The notes beneath the pieces were generated by a model. That model saw only the letters and a program-made list of their open reading frames with translations, was not told where the DNA came from and did not search any database. The position numbers and the translations under genes were made by a program. A DNA stretch of 58,538 nucleotides, taken from Borrelia puertoricensis (GTDB taxonomy: Bacteria > Spirochaetota > Spirochaetia > Borreliales > Borreliaceae). The stretch lies in NCBI RefSeq assembly GCF_023035875.1, contig NZ_CP075387.1, forward strand, positions 1 through 58,538, read 5' to 3'. This document shows positions 1 through 7,454 of the stretch, piece after piece. The stretch's first letter is position 1, and each line of letters starts with the position of its first letter.

Positions 1-1116
1 ATGGAGAATAAACAAGCTACAAAGCTTGATGCACAATTCCACAATAAATACCAACACAAATTAATAGTAGCAATATCAACAATTGACTATATCAATAATA
101 AACATAAAAAATACACACAAAGCAATCTACTTTACTACTTTAATGGAAACTTAAAACGCAATGGTCATAAAGAAACTACTCTTAAAACACTTCAAAAATA
201 TCTTTATAAATTAGAAAAAGTATTTAAAGTAACAATTAATTATCACAAACACTTGGGTGTTAACATGGGAACTGAAGTTCATTACAAACTTAAATACTCT
301 AAAAAAGAATGTCACCTTATAATCAATAAACACTTTAGAGATAAAAAAGAAGAAAGACACAAAAACCGTGTAAATGACTACTTAAAAAAAAGATGTAATA
401 AAAAGGAGAGTGTAGAAAAAGCGGAGTGTTTTAATAATACTTATAATAATAAAGAAGAAGATAAGAACAACATAAAATCTATAGAAAAATTACAAGTACA
501 GAAATACGCTAAGAAATGCAATTTTAAATCAAATGCTTTCCTTTCTATTTTGAATTTAGAAGTAGACAAAAATTTTAAAATTCAATTATTGAAAGCCATT
601 AAAATAGCTGAAAATAATGTGTATGAAAAAATAAACAGGATTAAATCAAATAACAGTAAACTTGAGAGTAAACAAAAAGAATTAAGCAAGATACTAGATG
701 AGACAAAAGCTAATCTAGAGAATGAAGGATATGATAGTAAACAATTAGAAACACAAATACAAAATGTATATGAACAATATAAGAACAAACCCCACTTTAT
801 CATAGAAAAAAATAAATACAGTGATTTAAAGAATATAATAGGAAAACTTAAGAAGTCAGTTGAGCGTGTTAAATCAAATACTAAGAAAGATAAAAGAGAT
901 ATTAGGAATAACATCTTTAGCATACTCATTGATCAATTAAGGCATAAAGTAAGAATTGAAATGTTTGTACCGTTGCTGAAAGAATATTTGAGTAAACAGG
1001 AAAGGTTAGATTATGGAAAAGTATTTAATAATCAGTATTACTATGATTTTTTAGATTTAATAAAGAATGATCAAAAATACCTGAAGGATAATGAATTTAA
1101 ACAGGTTATTAATTAA
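1..1116 (+). CDS. Plasmid replication protein, PF57/Borrelia ORF-A family (unit 1)
   Basis: A 371-aa basic, lysine-rich protein of the Borrelia PF57/62 family, the presumed replication initiator of cp32-type plasmids. It contains no motif I can assign to a catalytic fold. The first ~110 residues are almost identical to the unit 2 copy at 29365, while the middle and C-terminal parts diverge. Residues ~210-300 are strongly charged and look coiled-coil. The ribosome binding site lies across the circular junction at 58527-58531. It heads the PF57-PF50-ParA-PF49 operon. In other Borrelia plasmids the origin lies in or next to this gene, so the origin is probably here too (inference). Confidence 0.88.
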   Translation: MENKQATKLDAQFHNKYQHKLIVAISTIDYINNKHKKYTQSNLLYYFNGNLKRNGHKETTLKTLQKYLYKLEKVFKVTINYHKHLGVNMGTEVHYKLKYSKKECHLIINKHFRDKKEERHKNRVNDYLKKRCNKKESVEKAECFNNTYNNKEEDKNNIKSIEKLQVQKYAKKCNFKSNAFLSILNLEVDKNFKIQLLKAIKIAENNVYEKINRIKSNNSKLESKQKELSKILDETKANLENEGYDSKQLETQIQNVYEQYKNKPHFIIEKNKYSDLKNIIGKLKKSVERVKSNTKKDKRDIRNNIFSILIDQLRHKVRIEMFVPLLKEYLSKQERLDYGKVFNNQYYYDFLDLIKNDQKYLKDNEFKQVIN

Positions 1117-1126
1117 AGGACTTGTT

Positions 1127-1687
1127 ATGAATGATGTAATAGACAATGTAGAGAAGAAAAAAATAAGGTTAATTCCAAAAGAAGAAAAACTTCTTTTTAT
1201 TAAGATAGAAGAGATTGAAGGTCGAAAAATATATCACACTAAAATTATGAAGGATCTATATACATTTGATGTTGATAAAAATCAAAAAGACAAATTTTTT
1301 ATTTCATTAAGAGGATTATTTAATGAGGAAAAGGCGGAATATTTTAGATTATTTCCTATAAAAGAAGGAGATAAATTCTTGGGTATTTATTACGGCTATA
1401 GAAAACCTATAAAGAATGCTGTCAGAAAATATGAAGAAAATGGAATTACTAAATCGGTTGCGTTTTCAAAAGTTTATTACATAGAATTTAGATTTAAAAA
1501 AGGAAGTGTATTTTGTTATTTAAGAAGTTTTATTTATCTTCTTAAAAAGAATAAAGTTCATAAACGATATTACAAAACTTTAATTGATATGTTAACAAAA
1601 TTAGAGAGAGAAGTATATAAATTCTATGAAAAAAAATTACCGGAAGGAGGTCTTATAACTAAATGGATAGAAAAAAACCTAAAATAA
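1127..1687 (+). CDS. PF50/DUF226 plasmid maintenance protein (unit 1)
   Basis: A 186-aa protein of Borrelia paralogous family 50 (DUF226), always found with PF57, PF32 and PF49 and needed for plasmid maintenance; its biochemical role is unknown. The frame is open from an ATG at 1091, inside the previous gene. The ATG at 1127 is preferred because AAAGGA lies 6 nt upstream and the unit 2 homologue begins at the same place. The central segment around residues 70-130, with GIYYGYRKPI and YYIEFRFKKGSV, is conserved with unit 2. The 3' end overlaps parA by 25 nt, suggesting translational coupling. Confidence 0.85.
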   Translation: MNDVIDNVEKKKIRLIPKEEKLLFIKIEEIEGRKIYHTKIMKDLYTFDVDKNQKDKFFISLRGLFNEEKAEYFRLFPIKEGDKFLGIYYGYRKPIKNAVRKYEENGITKSVAFSKVYYIEFRFKKGSVFCYLRSFIYLLKKNKVHKRYYKTLIDMLTKLEREVYKFYEKKLPEGGLITKWIEKNLK

Positions 1688-2421
1688 TTACAATCGCATC
1701 AATTAAAGGTGGTGTTGGAAAAAGTACAACTTGTTTAGCATTGGCATTTTTGCTATCAAAAAGAAATAAAGTTTTGGTAATTGATATGGATACGCAAGCA
1801 TCAGTTACTAGTTATTATCACGATAAAATACAAGATAGTAATATAAGTTTAAAACATCATAATATATATGAAGTTTTGGTTAATGAGTTGGATATTAAAA
1901 AGGCAATTGTAAATATTGATGCTAACTTAGATTTATTGCCAAGTTATTTAAGTTTACATATGCTTAATGAAAATGACATGGAATTTAAGGAATTATTATT
2001 AAAATCAAATTTAAGTTGTTTTTGTAATGATTATAACTACATAATATTAGATACAGCTCCTAGTTTTGATGTGATATCGAAAAATGCATTACTTAGTAGT
2101 AATTATATTATTGTCCCAATAATAGCCGAAAAATGGGCAGTTGAGTGTTTAGATTTATTTGATTTTTTCTTAAATAAGTTAGGTTTAAAACTTCCGGTTT
2201 TTTTGCTTATAACTAGGTTTAAAAAAAATAATACTCATAAAGAATTTTTAAATTTGTTAAAAAGTAGAGGTGATTTTTTAGGTATTATATCAGAAAGAGA
2301 AGATTTAAATAGAAATATAGCAAGTAATTCTAAATTTTCCTTAAAAAAAGACTATATGAAGGAATATGAAAATGCTATTAATAAATTTTTAGTACATTTA
2401 AAAATGCTGTATGATGGCTAA
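1663..2421 (+). CDS. parA: ParA-family partition ATPase, PF32 (unit 1)
   Basis: A 252-aa ParA/MinD-type ATPase that segregates the plasmid. The deviant Walker A motif KGGVGKST is at residues 15-22, followed by a VLVIDMDTQAS switch segment (~38-48) and the LDTAPS Walker B-like segment (~126-131). In Borrelia, PF32 sequence type sets plasmid compatibility. This copy differs strongly from the unit 2 ParA outside the nucleotide-binding motifs, implying a different compatibility type. A ribosome binding site (GGAGG) lies inside the 3' end of PF50. Confidence 0.95.
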   Translation: MDRKKPKIITIASIKGGVGKSTTCLALAFLLSKRNKVLVIDMDTQASVTSYYHDKIQDSNISLKHHNIYEVLVNELDIKKAIVNIDANLDLLPSYLSLHMLNENDMEFKELLLKSNLSCFCNDYNYIILDTAPSFDVISKNALLSSNYIIVPIIAEKWAVECLDLFDFFLNKLGLKLPVFLLITRFKKNNTHKEFLNLLKSRGDFLGIISEREDLNRNIASNSKFSLKKDYMKEYENAINKFLVHLKMLYDG

Positions 2422-2430
2422 TTTTGTTCA

Positions 2431-2461
2431 TTTAAGTTGTCCCGAATCGGGACAACTTAAA
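2431..2461. promoter_or_regulatory. Perfect 14-bp inverted repeat between parA and PF49 (unit 1)
   Basis: TTTAAGTTGTCCCG at 2431-2444 is exactly complementary to 2448-2461 around a 3-nt centre. It starts 9 nt after the parA stop and ends 26 nt before PF49. It is unusually GC-rich for this plasmid and has no T-run after it, so it looks more like a protein-binding site (centromere or operator for PF49) than a terminator. The binding role is inferred. Unit 2 has a different palindrome in the same place. Confidence 0.7.
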
Positions 2462-2487
2462 TAATGTTGATTGCTTGAGGAGTTTTT

Positions 2488-3018
2488 ATGATTATTAAAG
2501 TAAATAAAAGAAATTTGGATACAATTGATAATGATCAATTTGATTATTATCAAAAATTGAAAAATAAATTGATTAATAATTTTAAAAAGGAAATTTTTCA
2601 TAAAATAGAAGTTATTAAGATTTTGAAAGAAATTAAGGATAATGAATATTATAAGTTGGATGGATACAATAGTTTTAATTCTTTTGCAAAGAATTATAAA
2701 ATAGCAAGGACTCAAGTATATGACTATCTTAGATTAGCAAATGCTATAGAAGAAGGATTATTAGAAGAGAGTTTTATTATTGAGAATGGGCTTACTATCT
2801 CTTTATTATCATTGCGAGATAAAGAAGGAGTAAGCATTAAAAAATCAAGACAAAATCCAATAAAACCATTAAGATTTCAACTAAAAAAACAAGAGAGTTA
2901 TGATTTTTATAAGAAAAATGCCAAGTTTACAAGTTTCTTAATGGATGAGCTTTTTGAAAATCAAAGGGATTTTCTTGACAAAATTTTGAAAAAGTATAAA
3001 GAATTAAAAGGAGAATAA
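2488..3018 (+). CDS. PF49 partition/DNA-binding protein, ParB-like (unit 1)
   Basis: A 176-aa protein of Borrelia PF49, the partner of ParA; the cp32 members in B. burgdorferi (BpaB) are DNA-binding proteins that also regulate prophage genes. A helix-turn-helix-like stretch is visible at ~66-90 (FNSFAKNYKIARTQVYDYLR). Residues ~122-145 are nearly identical to unit 2 while the N-terminal half is not, so DNA-binding specificity could differ between the two copies. A good ribosome binding site (GAGGAG) precedes the ATG. It lies 66 nt after parA, with the inverted repeat in between. Confidence 0.85.
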   Translation: MIIKVNKRNLDTIDNDQFDYYQKLKNKLINNFKKEIFHKIEVIKILKEIKDNEYYKLDGYNSFNSFAKNYKIARTQVYDYLRLANAIEEGLLEESFIIENGLTISLLSLRDKEGVSIKKSRQNPIKPLRFQLKKQESYDFYKKNAKFTSFLMDELFENQRDFLDKILKKYKELKGE

Positions 3019-3030
3019 CGAGGAGTTTTT

Positions 3031-3528
3031 ATGGGTAATTTAGCATATAAGATATATAGAACAGAAGATTTAAAGAATGAGTTTTTAAATAAGGGATTTA
3101 CTGAAGAAGCTGTGAATTTTATTTTACTTCATAATGATAATTCTAAATTTGAAGTCTTAAGAGAAAAAATGAATTCATTAGAGCAGCAAATCATTAATGT
3201 AGAGAGTAACTTAAAAAAAGATATTGAATTTACTAAGGTAGAATTTAAACGGGACATATCTAATTTAGATATCAAAATAGACAATGTAGAGAAGAATTTG
3301 CAAAAGGATATATCTAATATAGAGAAGAATCTCCAAAAGGAAATAACCAATCTAGATATTAAAATAGATAGTATAGAGAAAAATTTACTTAAGGAAATAC
3401 AGAATAATAATGCAGTACTATTAGAAAAACTTAACACGGGAAATAGAATCATATATTTAATGATAATAGGAATAGGGATTTTTTTCCCAATTATTTCTTC
3501 TTTGATAAATAAATATTTTATAAATTAG
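3031..3528 (+). CDS. bdr: Bdr-like repeat membrane protein (unit 1)
   Basis: A 165-aa protein of the Borrelia direct repeat type. It has an N-terminal domain (EDL, GFTEEAVNFILLH), then a heptad coiled coil of degenerate repeats (NLDIKIDNVEKNLQKDI and variants, ~55-125), then a C-terminal transmembrane segment (~139-158, IIYLMIIGIGIFFPIISSL). Bdr proteins are thought to sit in the inner membrane facing the cytoplasm; their function is unknown. It follows PF49 by 12 nt with its own ribosome binding site and ends the rep-par operon. The unit 2 counterpart is cut after 51 codons. Confidence 0.82.
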   Translation: MGNLAYKIYRTEDLKNEFLNKGFTEEAVNFILLHNDNSKFEVLREKMNSLEQQIINVESNLKKDIEFTKVEFKRDISNLDIKIDNVEKNLQKDISNIEKNLQKEITNLDIKIDSIEKNLLKEIQNNNAVLLEKLNTGNRIIYLMIIGIGIFFPIISSLINKYFIN

Positions 3529-3672
3529 TAATGGTTAAAATATTTTTAGCATATCAAAAAATAATTATATATTTGTTAATATAAATTTGATTTTTATTTA
3601 AAAAAGTAATACAATCAGTTACTAGGTATTGTTCATTTAAACTCTACCTGTATAATTTTTGTGCTGAAGCCA

Positions 3673-3729
3673 CTATAGCTTACTTAAGGAGTCTAAACTA
3701 AGATTTTTTAAGTAAGCTATAGATTTTTT
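3673..3729 (+). terminator. Rho-independent terminator of the rep-par-bdr operon (unit 1)
   Basis: A 15-bp perfect stem (3673-3687 pairs with 3708-3722) with a 20-nt loop, followed by a T6 run at 3724-3729. Confidence 0.8.
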
Positions 3730-3793
3730 GTAATTTTTCGATTAAATATTTTCGTATGTAAGTCATTATATTTATGATTTTTTTGTTAAAATA

Positions 3794-3822
3794 TTGTTAA
3801 AAAATAGTTTTTGCTATATAGT
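3794..3822 (+). promoter_or_regulatory. Promoter of the unit 1 ERF gene
   Basis: TTGTTA (3794-3799), a 17-nt spacer, and TATAGT (3817-3822) fit a sigma-70-like promoter. The 62-bp segment 3795-3856 is identical to the leader of the DUF244 nuclease of unit 2 (58396-58335, opposite strand), so two genes over 3.8 kb apart on the circle share a promoter. Confidence 0.7.
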
Positions 3823-3859
3823 TGTTTGTATGAAAAATTTATACAAAAGGAGTTTAAAT

Positions 3860-4873
3860 ATGACAAAAACTAAAATGCGCAGATCAGTTAAGAAACTGGG
3901 TAAACAAAAGATAAAAGTAACAGATATAAGAGTAAATAATCAAGCTTTAGTAACTGATGAGAATCAAGCAAGGGTAAACTTTCTAAAATCTCTCTACACT
4001 CTACGTATGAATTTAAGTGGTGTTGCTAAGAACCTTAATGGATATGGGTATAAATATCAAAATTTCAATGAGATAATCAGAGAGATAAAGAATGTTATAA
4101 AGAGTAACAATTTAGATATTGATTTCCTGCAATGTCCAACATTTAAAGTTGTGGGAAATAATACAATTAATGTTATTACAACAACATTTTACAGTCCAAG
4201 TAGTGGCTACTGTGAGTCATTTGATACTCCAATTTACACAGAAGAATTTTCTTCTCTAGGGGCAAAGAATCAAAATACTTTATCTCAACTTGTAGGTTCA
4301 TGCATAACATATCATAAAAGATATGCTCTTGTAGGATACCTATCAATAGAGAGTGAAGTTGACACCGATGCTAGTTCATTGGAGCATATTCAAGGAGCTA
4401 ATGGGAAGCAGGCCAGTAGTGACGAAAATACTAAAAGAGTAACTAAAGGTGAAACAAAACAGCCACTTGTAAGTCACAAATCTGTAACTAGTCTTGATAA
4501 GCTGCCTAAACGTATACCCGTTAAGTATCATTATTACAAAAATTTACTTCAAGCATCTAAAAGAATGCATTCGGTATTAGATCATACACCTTTTGATAGT
4601 TTAGAAACAATAGATAAGTTTTTACTGCAATTAAATAATGCTGATGATTCGAGTATACTTGAGTTTTTTGAAACTAAACCAGAGCTTAAGACTATAGATT
4701 ATTGGAGAGATCTTATAAATAGTTATTTAAAGAGGACAAAGTCTGATCCAGAAGTAATTGAAGGTTTTTCTAAATTTTTAGCCTGCAGAGAGTCAAAATA
4801 TGGCCAGAGTCCACTCAAATTATTTGGATATATAGCAAGTGATGATAATTTTGGATATCTATGTAATAATTAA
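3860..4873 (+). CDS. erf: ERF-family single-strand DNA annealing protein (unit 1)
   Basis: A 337-aa recombination protein predicted to anneal complementary single strands, like phage P22 Erf. The family signature is at ~146-172: GSCITYHKRYAL followed by ...ESEVDTDAS. The N-terminus is basic and the region ~173-200 is a variable linker, 20 residues shorter than in unit 2. The frame is open from 3794, but the ATG at 3860 has GGAG 8 nt upstream and matches the unit 2 start. It sits alone on the + strand, facing the leftward virion operon. Its natural partner is probably the YqaJ-like DUF244 nuclease, which shares its promoter. Confidence 0.88.
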   Translation: MTKTKMRRSVKKLGKQKIKVTDIRVNNQALVTDENQARVNFLKSLYTLRMNLSGVAKNLNGYGYKYQNFNEIIREIKNVIKSNNLDIDFLQCPTFKVVGNNTINVITTTFYSPSSGYCESFDTPIYTEEFSSLGAKNQNTLSQLVGSCITYHKRYALVGYLSIESEVDTDASSLEHIQGANGKQASSDENTKRVTKGETKQPLVSHKSVTSLDKLPKRIPVKYHYYKNLLQASKRMHSVLDHTPFDSLETIDKFLLQLNNADDSSILEFFETKPELKTIDYWRDLINSYLKRTKSDPEVIEGFSKFLACRESKYGQSPLKLFGYIASDDNFGYLCNN

Positions 4874-4893
4874 GTATAATCTCTATTCCATTT

Positions 4894-4928
4894 AAAGAGA
4901 GGCCTTAAGATAAAAACCTCTCTTTTTT
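4894..4928. terminator. Terminator between ERF and the virion operon (unit 1)
   Basis: The 9-bp arms AAAGAGAGG (4894-4902) and CCTCTCTTT (4917-4925) end in a T-run on the + strand and lie between two convergent genes. It clearly fits ERF; the leftward operon ends just before it and may use the same hairpin. Confidence 0.75.
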
Positions 4929-4930
4929 AT

Positions 4931-5284
4931 TTAATTTTGTAATTTTGAATATTTCCTATACACCATTTGGACAATGGGTTTAGTTATACTGATATATTCT
5001 TGAAACAAATTGATGTTAAACATTAAATTATCAATTGTACTCTCATATTTCAGTGTTGATGCGTCAAAATAAGTAAACTTAGGATACTTTGGGTCATTAA
5101 CCTTTTTCTTTGTTCTAGTTAAGAATACTTGTAAGTACATAACATAATCAGATAACTTAGCTTCATAGACACTAAGTTCTTTAATAGTGTGTGTTTTAGG
5201 TGGTGTTGGTTCTTCAGTTAGTGATGCTATGGATGTACATGAGAGAATAAGTGTTGAGAGGGTCAATTTTATAAATTTGCTCAA
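4931..5284 (-). CDS. Small lipoprotein at the end of the lysis cluster (unit 1)
   Basis: A 117-aa protein with a lipoprotein signal: basic N-terminus, hydrophobic core and a spirochaetal lipobox ending LILSC at residue 16. The mature part is mostly helical and polar with no family I recognise. It directly follows BlyB (1 nt gap) and is the last gene of the leftward late operon. A holin-accessory-lipoprotein order suggests a lysis role, for instance a spanin-like envelope lipoprotein; this is inferred from position only. The unit 2 copy is identical in protein. Confidence 0.8.
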   Translation of the reverse strand: MSKFIKLTLSTLILSCTSIASLTEEPTPPKTHTIKELSVYEAKLSDYVMYLQVFLTRTKKKVNDPKYPKFTYFDASTLKYESTIDNLMFNINLFQEYISITKPIVQMVYRKYSKLQN

Positions 5285-5285
5285 A

Positions 5286-5621
5286 TTATGCCTCCTTTAA
5301 CATTTTGATGTAAGTACTCATTATCTTGTTACGTTTAGCTCTAAGTTGAGATGTGTATTTTGAAAGCTCATCAGAGTCAATAGAATTTTCTATAATTTCA
5401 ATGTTAATCCTTAGTATCTCCTCAATTTCAGAAAGTAGTTTAATAGCCTCCCTCCCTTCCATTTGGTATATGCTAGCCTCATATAGAGCGTAAAAATAAT
5501 TAACCACTTTAGTAAAAATGTTGATGTAAGTAGCAGTATTTTTCCCGTGATGATTATTTTTAATAATTTCGGTAAAGTTATTTAAAATATCAACACTTAA
5601 TTTAGCAGTGCTTAATTTCAT
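5286..5621 (-). CDS. blyB: BlyB-like holin accessory protein (unit 1)
   Basis: A 111-aa soluble, helical protein of the BlyB family, encoded with BlyA on every cp32 and considered an accessory factor of the BlyA holin. No signal peptide or membrane segment is visible. Its start overlaps the blyA stop by 4 nt (ATGA type), implying coupled translation. The unit 2 copy is identical. Confidence 0.88.
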   Translation of the reverse strand: MKLSTAKLSVDILNNFTEIIKNNHHGKNTATYINIFTKVVNYFYALYEASIYQMEGREAIKLLSEIEEILRINIEIIENSIDSDELSKYTSQLRAKRNKIMSTYIKMLKEA

Positions 5622-5815
5622 AAGTCTTCTCCTTTATCTGTGTCTTTAACACGTGTTTTTATCTTACTAGCTAAAATAGTTAGTATATCTTTAATTGCTG
5701 GCTTGAAAATCAGCCCAAGACTTAAGATAAATGCAGCAATAATAACTAACTTAACTTCATTGATGTTAATTAGTTGAAGTAAAAAATTTAATAAATTATT
5801 ATCAAGTTCATTCAA
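5618..5815 (-). CDS. blyA: BlyA-like holin (unit 1)
   Basis: A 65-aa membrane protein of the BlyA family, the phiBB-1 holin that permeabilises the inner membrane. It has a short polar N-terminus, a hydrophobic segment at ~21-45 (VKLVIIAAFILSLGLIFKPA) and a basic tail, as in small phage holins. An SD (GGAGAG) precedes the ATG. No recognised endolysin lies next to it. Confidence 0.88.
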   Translation of the reverse strand: MNELDNNLLNFLLQLININEVKLVIIAAFILSLGLIFKPAIKDILTILASKIKTRVKDTDKGEDL

Positions 5816-5898
5816 TTTGTCTCTCCTTTAATTTAATTTGGTAGATACAACTATATATCAATATATCAAAAACTAAGGTAAAAAATACAAATAAAAAA

Positions 5899-6816
5899 TT
5901 ATAGCTTCACAAGTAAAGGAGAGCCACTCACATTCTTTTGCATATACCAACCCTCTAAAATATTTCCATTAAAACCTGTACCGCCGTGTACACTTGAAAG
6001 CCTAAATAGGGTTCGTTTTGAAGAATAGCTATATTTTATGCTTACTTCTTTGTTAGATTGAGCAGTTGAATTAGAGATTGCATCAACTTTTACAATTAAA
6101 TATATAGGAGTATCATCATATGAACTGTCTGTTTGTATAATAATTTCTTCATGGTTAGATGTGGATGTGGATCCAAGTTTAAAAACATAACGTCCATATT
6201 TTAAACTAGACATGTACACAGTGTTTCTATAATAATCGTCACTACTATTATAACTAGTTGCTCTTATTGTAGTAGTACTACTTACACTAAAACTATTACT
6301 AATACCAGTTAGATATTCTTGTACTGGGATTTTCTTTAAACTAGAGTAGTAAAGTCCTATAAGGTAATGACTTTTGCTTAAATTATCTTCAGGTAAGTTA
6401 GATTCAAATTTATTTGTAACTTTACTTATAATACTGTCCATAACACTAGATTCATTATTGTTAAGTTTTTCTACAACTTTACTATATGTCTTTGAAATAC
6501 TACTAGAGTCATCATTTAAAAATTTGGTAAGTACTTGACTATAAACTTGGTTTATAAAGTTGGAGTCACCTAGTAATTCATTGGCAATTAGTGTTTTGAT
6601 AACTTGTTTGAAATCATTCTTTCGATCGCCATCATCAATAAATATTTTTGTATGTAAGTCTTTATGGAAGTTATCAAGAGTAATGGCATGACAACTAGAA
6701 AACCCATCATCTAGAACCAAAAGATTAGTAGGTTCAAGTTTGGTTACTTTATTTAGATTTTTAATCTCAATTGTATCATCGTGTTTTACAACACTCTCTT
6801 GTGCTTGAGTTGACAT
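5899..6816 (-). CDS. DUF685 protein, probable tail fibre (unit 1)
   Basis: A 305-aa protein of the Borrelia DUF685 family. The N-terminal half is helical and polar; the C-terminal half (~165-305) is Ser/Thr/Tyr-rich and probably beta, ending in a W-containing segment. It follows the tail-formation protein DUF735, where phages encode the tail fibre or receptor-binding protein. The role is inferred from synteny. It differs from unit 2 by one residue seen (RLSS versus RLAS near residue 274). Confidence 0.75.
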   Translation of the reverse strand: MSTQAQESVVKHDDTIEIKNLNKVTKLEPTNLLVLDDGFSSCHAITLDNFHKDLHTKIFIDDGDRKNDFKQVIKTLIANELLGDSNFINQVYSQVLTKFLNDDSSSISKTYSKVVEKLNNNESSVMDSIISKVTNKFESNLPEDNLSKSHYLIGLYYSSLKKIPVQEYLTGISNSFSVSSTTTIRATSYNSSDDYYRNTVYMSSLKYGRYVFKLGSTSTSNHEEIIIQTDSSYDDTPIYLIVKVDAISNSTAQSNKEVSIKYSYSSKRTLFRLSSVHGGTGFNGNILEGWYMQKNVSGSPLLVKL

Positions 6817-6833
6817 AAAATCTCCTTAAATTA

Positions 6834-7439
6834 TTATCCTTTAAATTCTCTGACGAATTTACCCTCATGGTTTTGTATCTTAAGTACCCTTCCAATGGGA
6901 ATCAGTTTTTTGATAAATGCATAAATTGAATGCTCATATCCTTTAGGAAGCAAGGTCATAGTCCAAGCTTTTTTAAAGATTTGCCCATTCTCTTTAGTCC
7001 TGAATATAATTTTTTTATATGGGGTGGCTTTTGGAGTACTACCTACAATAAATACGATAACATTAGTTTTAATATGACTCTTAAGTTTGATATTAATAAC
7101 ACCAGGTTCTAAGGTAGTAGGCACAATATCAACATTAAGAAAAGCCTTAAATAGTTTTATAAATGATTCATGTGTTCCAATATGACGTAGAGCAAACAGC
7201 ACACTATCAATATTTTTAGCAAGTGTGTCAAGTGTTTGGTTGGTTGAGTAAATAATTTGTAGTATATCAGATAACCAAAACGCTATGAATCTTGAATTTA
7301 AATGCTCGCTAGCATGAGTATCTTCAAAATTAGCAATAAGCTCTTTAATTTCTTTTATGATTTTATTTATAAACACCAGTTCAGTATTTATTATTTTTTC
7401 AACTTGGGTGTCTTTAAGAAATGTAGGTATATTTACCAT
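6834..7439 (-). CDS. DUF735 tail protein, P2 gpI-like (unit 1)
   Basis: A 201-aa protein of Borrelia DUF735. The segment ~85-130 (LRHIGTHESFIKLFKAFLNVDIV, then EPGVINIKL) resembles the gpI / DUF2612 tail-formation proteins that follow baseplate J in contractile-tail phages. It lies 15 nt after the J-like DUF276 gene and before the fibre gene, as expected for a baseplate-periphery protein. The fold assignment is by pattern and position. Confidence 0.75.
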   Translation of the reverse strand: MVNIPTFLKDTQVEKIINTELVFINKIIKEIKELIANFEDTHASEHLNSRFIAFWLSDILQIIYSTNQTLDTLAKNIDSVLFALRHIGTHESFIKLFKAFLNVDIVPTTLEPGVINIKLKSHIKTNVIVFIVGSTPKATPYKKIIFRTKENGQIFKKAWTMTLLPKGYEHSIYAFIKKLIPIGRVLKIQNHEGKFVREFKG

Positions 7440-7454
7440 AATCTATCCTTTTTT

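Larger units (their letters stand above)
3529..3859. other. Intergenic region after the rep-par-bdr operon (unit 1)
   Basis: A 331-nt non-coding stretch. It holds the operon terminator (3673-3729) and the ERF promoter and leader (3794-3859). The first ~140 nt are AT-rich and show nothing else I can support. Confidence 0.7.

Noticed and set aside
582..929. 115-aa ORF on the minus strand inside the replication gene
   Set aside because: It is the antisense shadow of an AT-rich charged coiled-coil gene; it has no ribosome binding site, its hydrophobic composition is the mirror of lysine-rich codons, and the same shadow appears in unit 2.
3031..3528. erp-type surface protein gene after the partition operon
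   Set aside because: The gene there is a Bdr-like coiled-coil membrane protein without a lipoprotein signal; no erp-like gene or operator was found in either unit.
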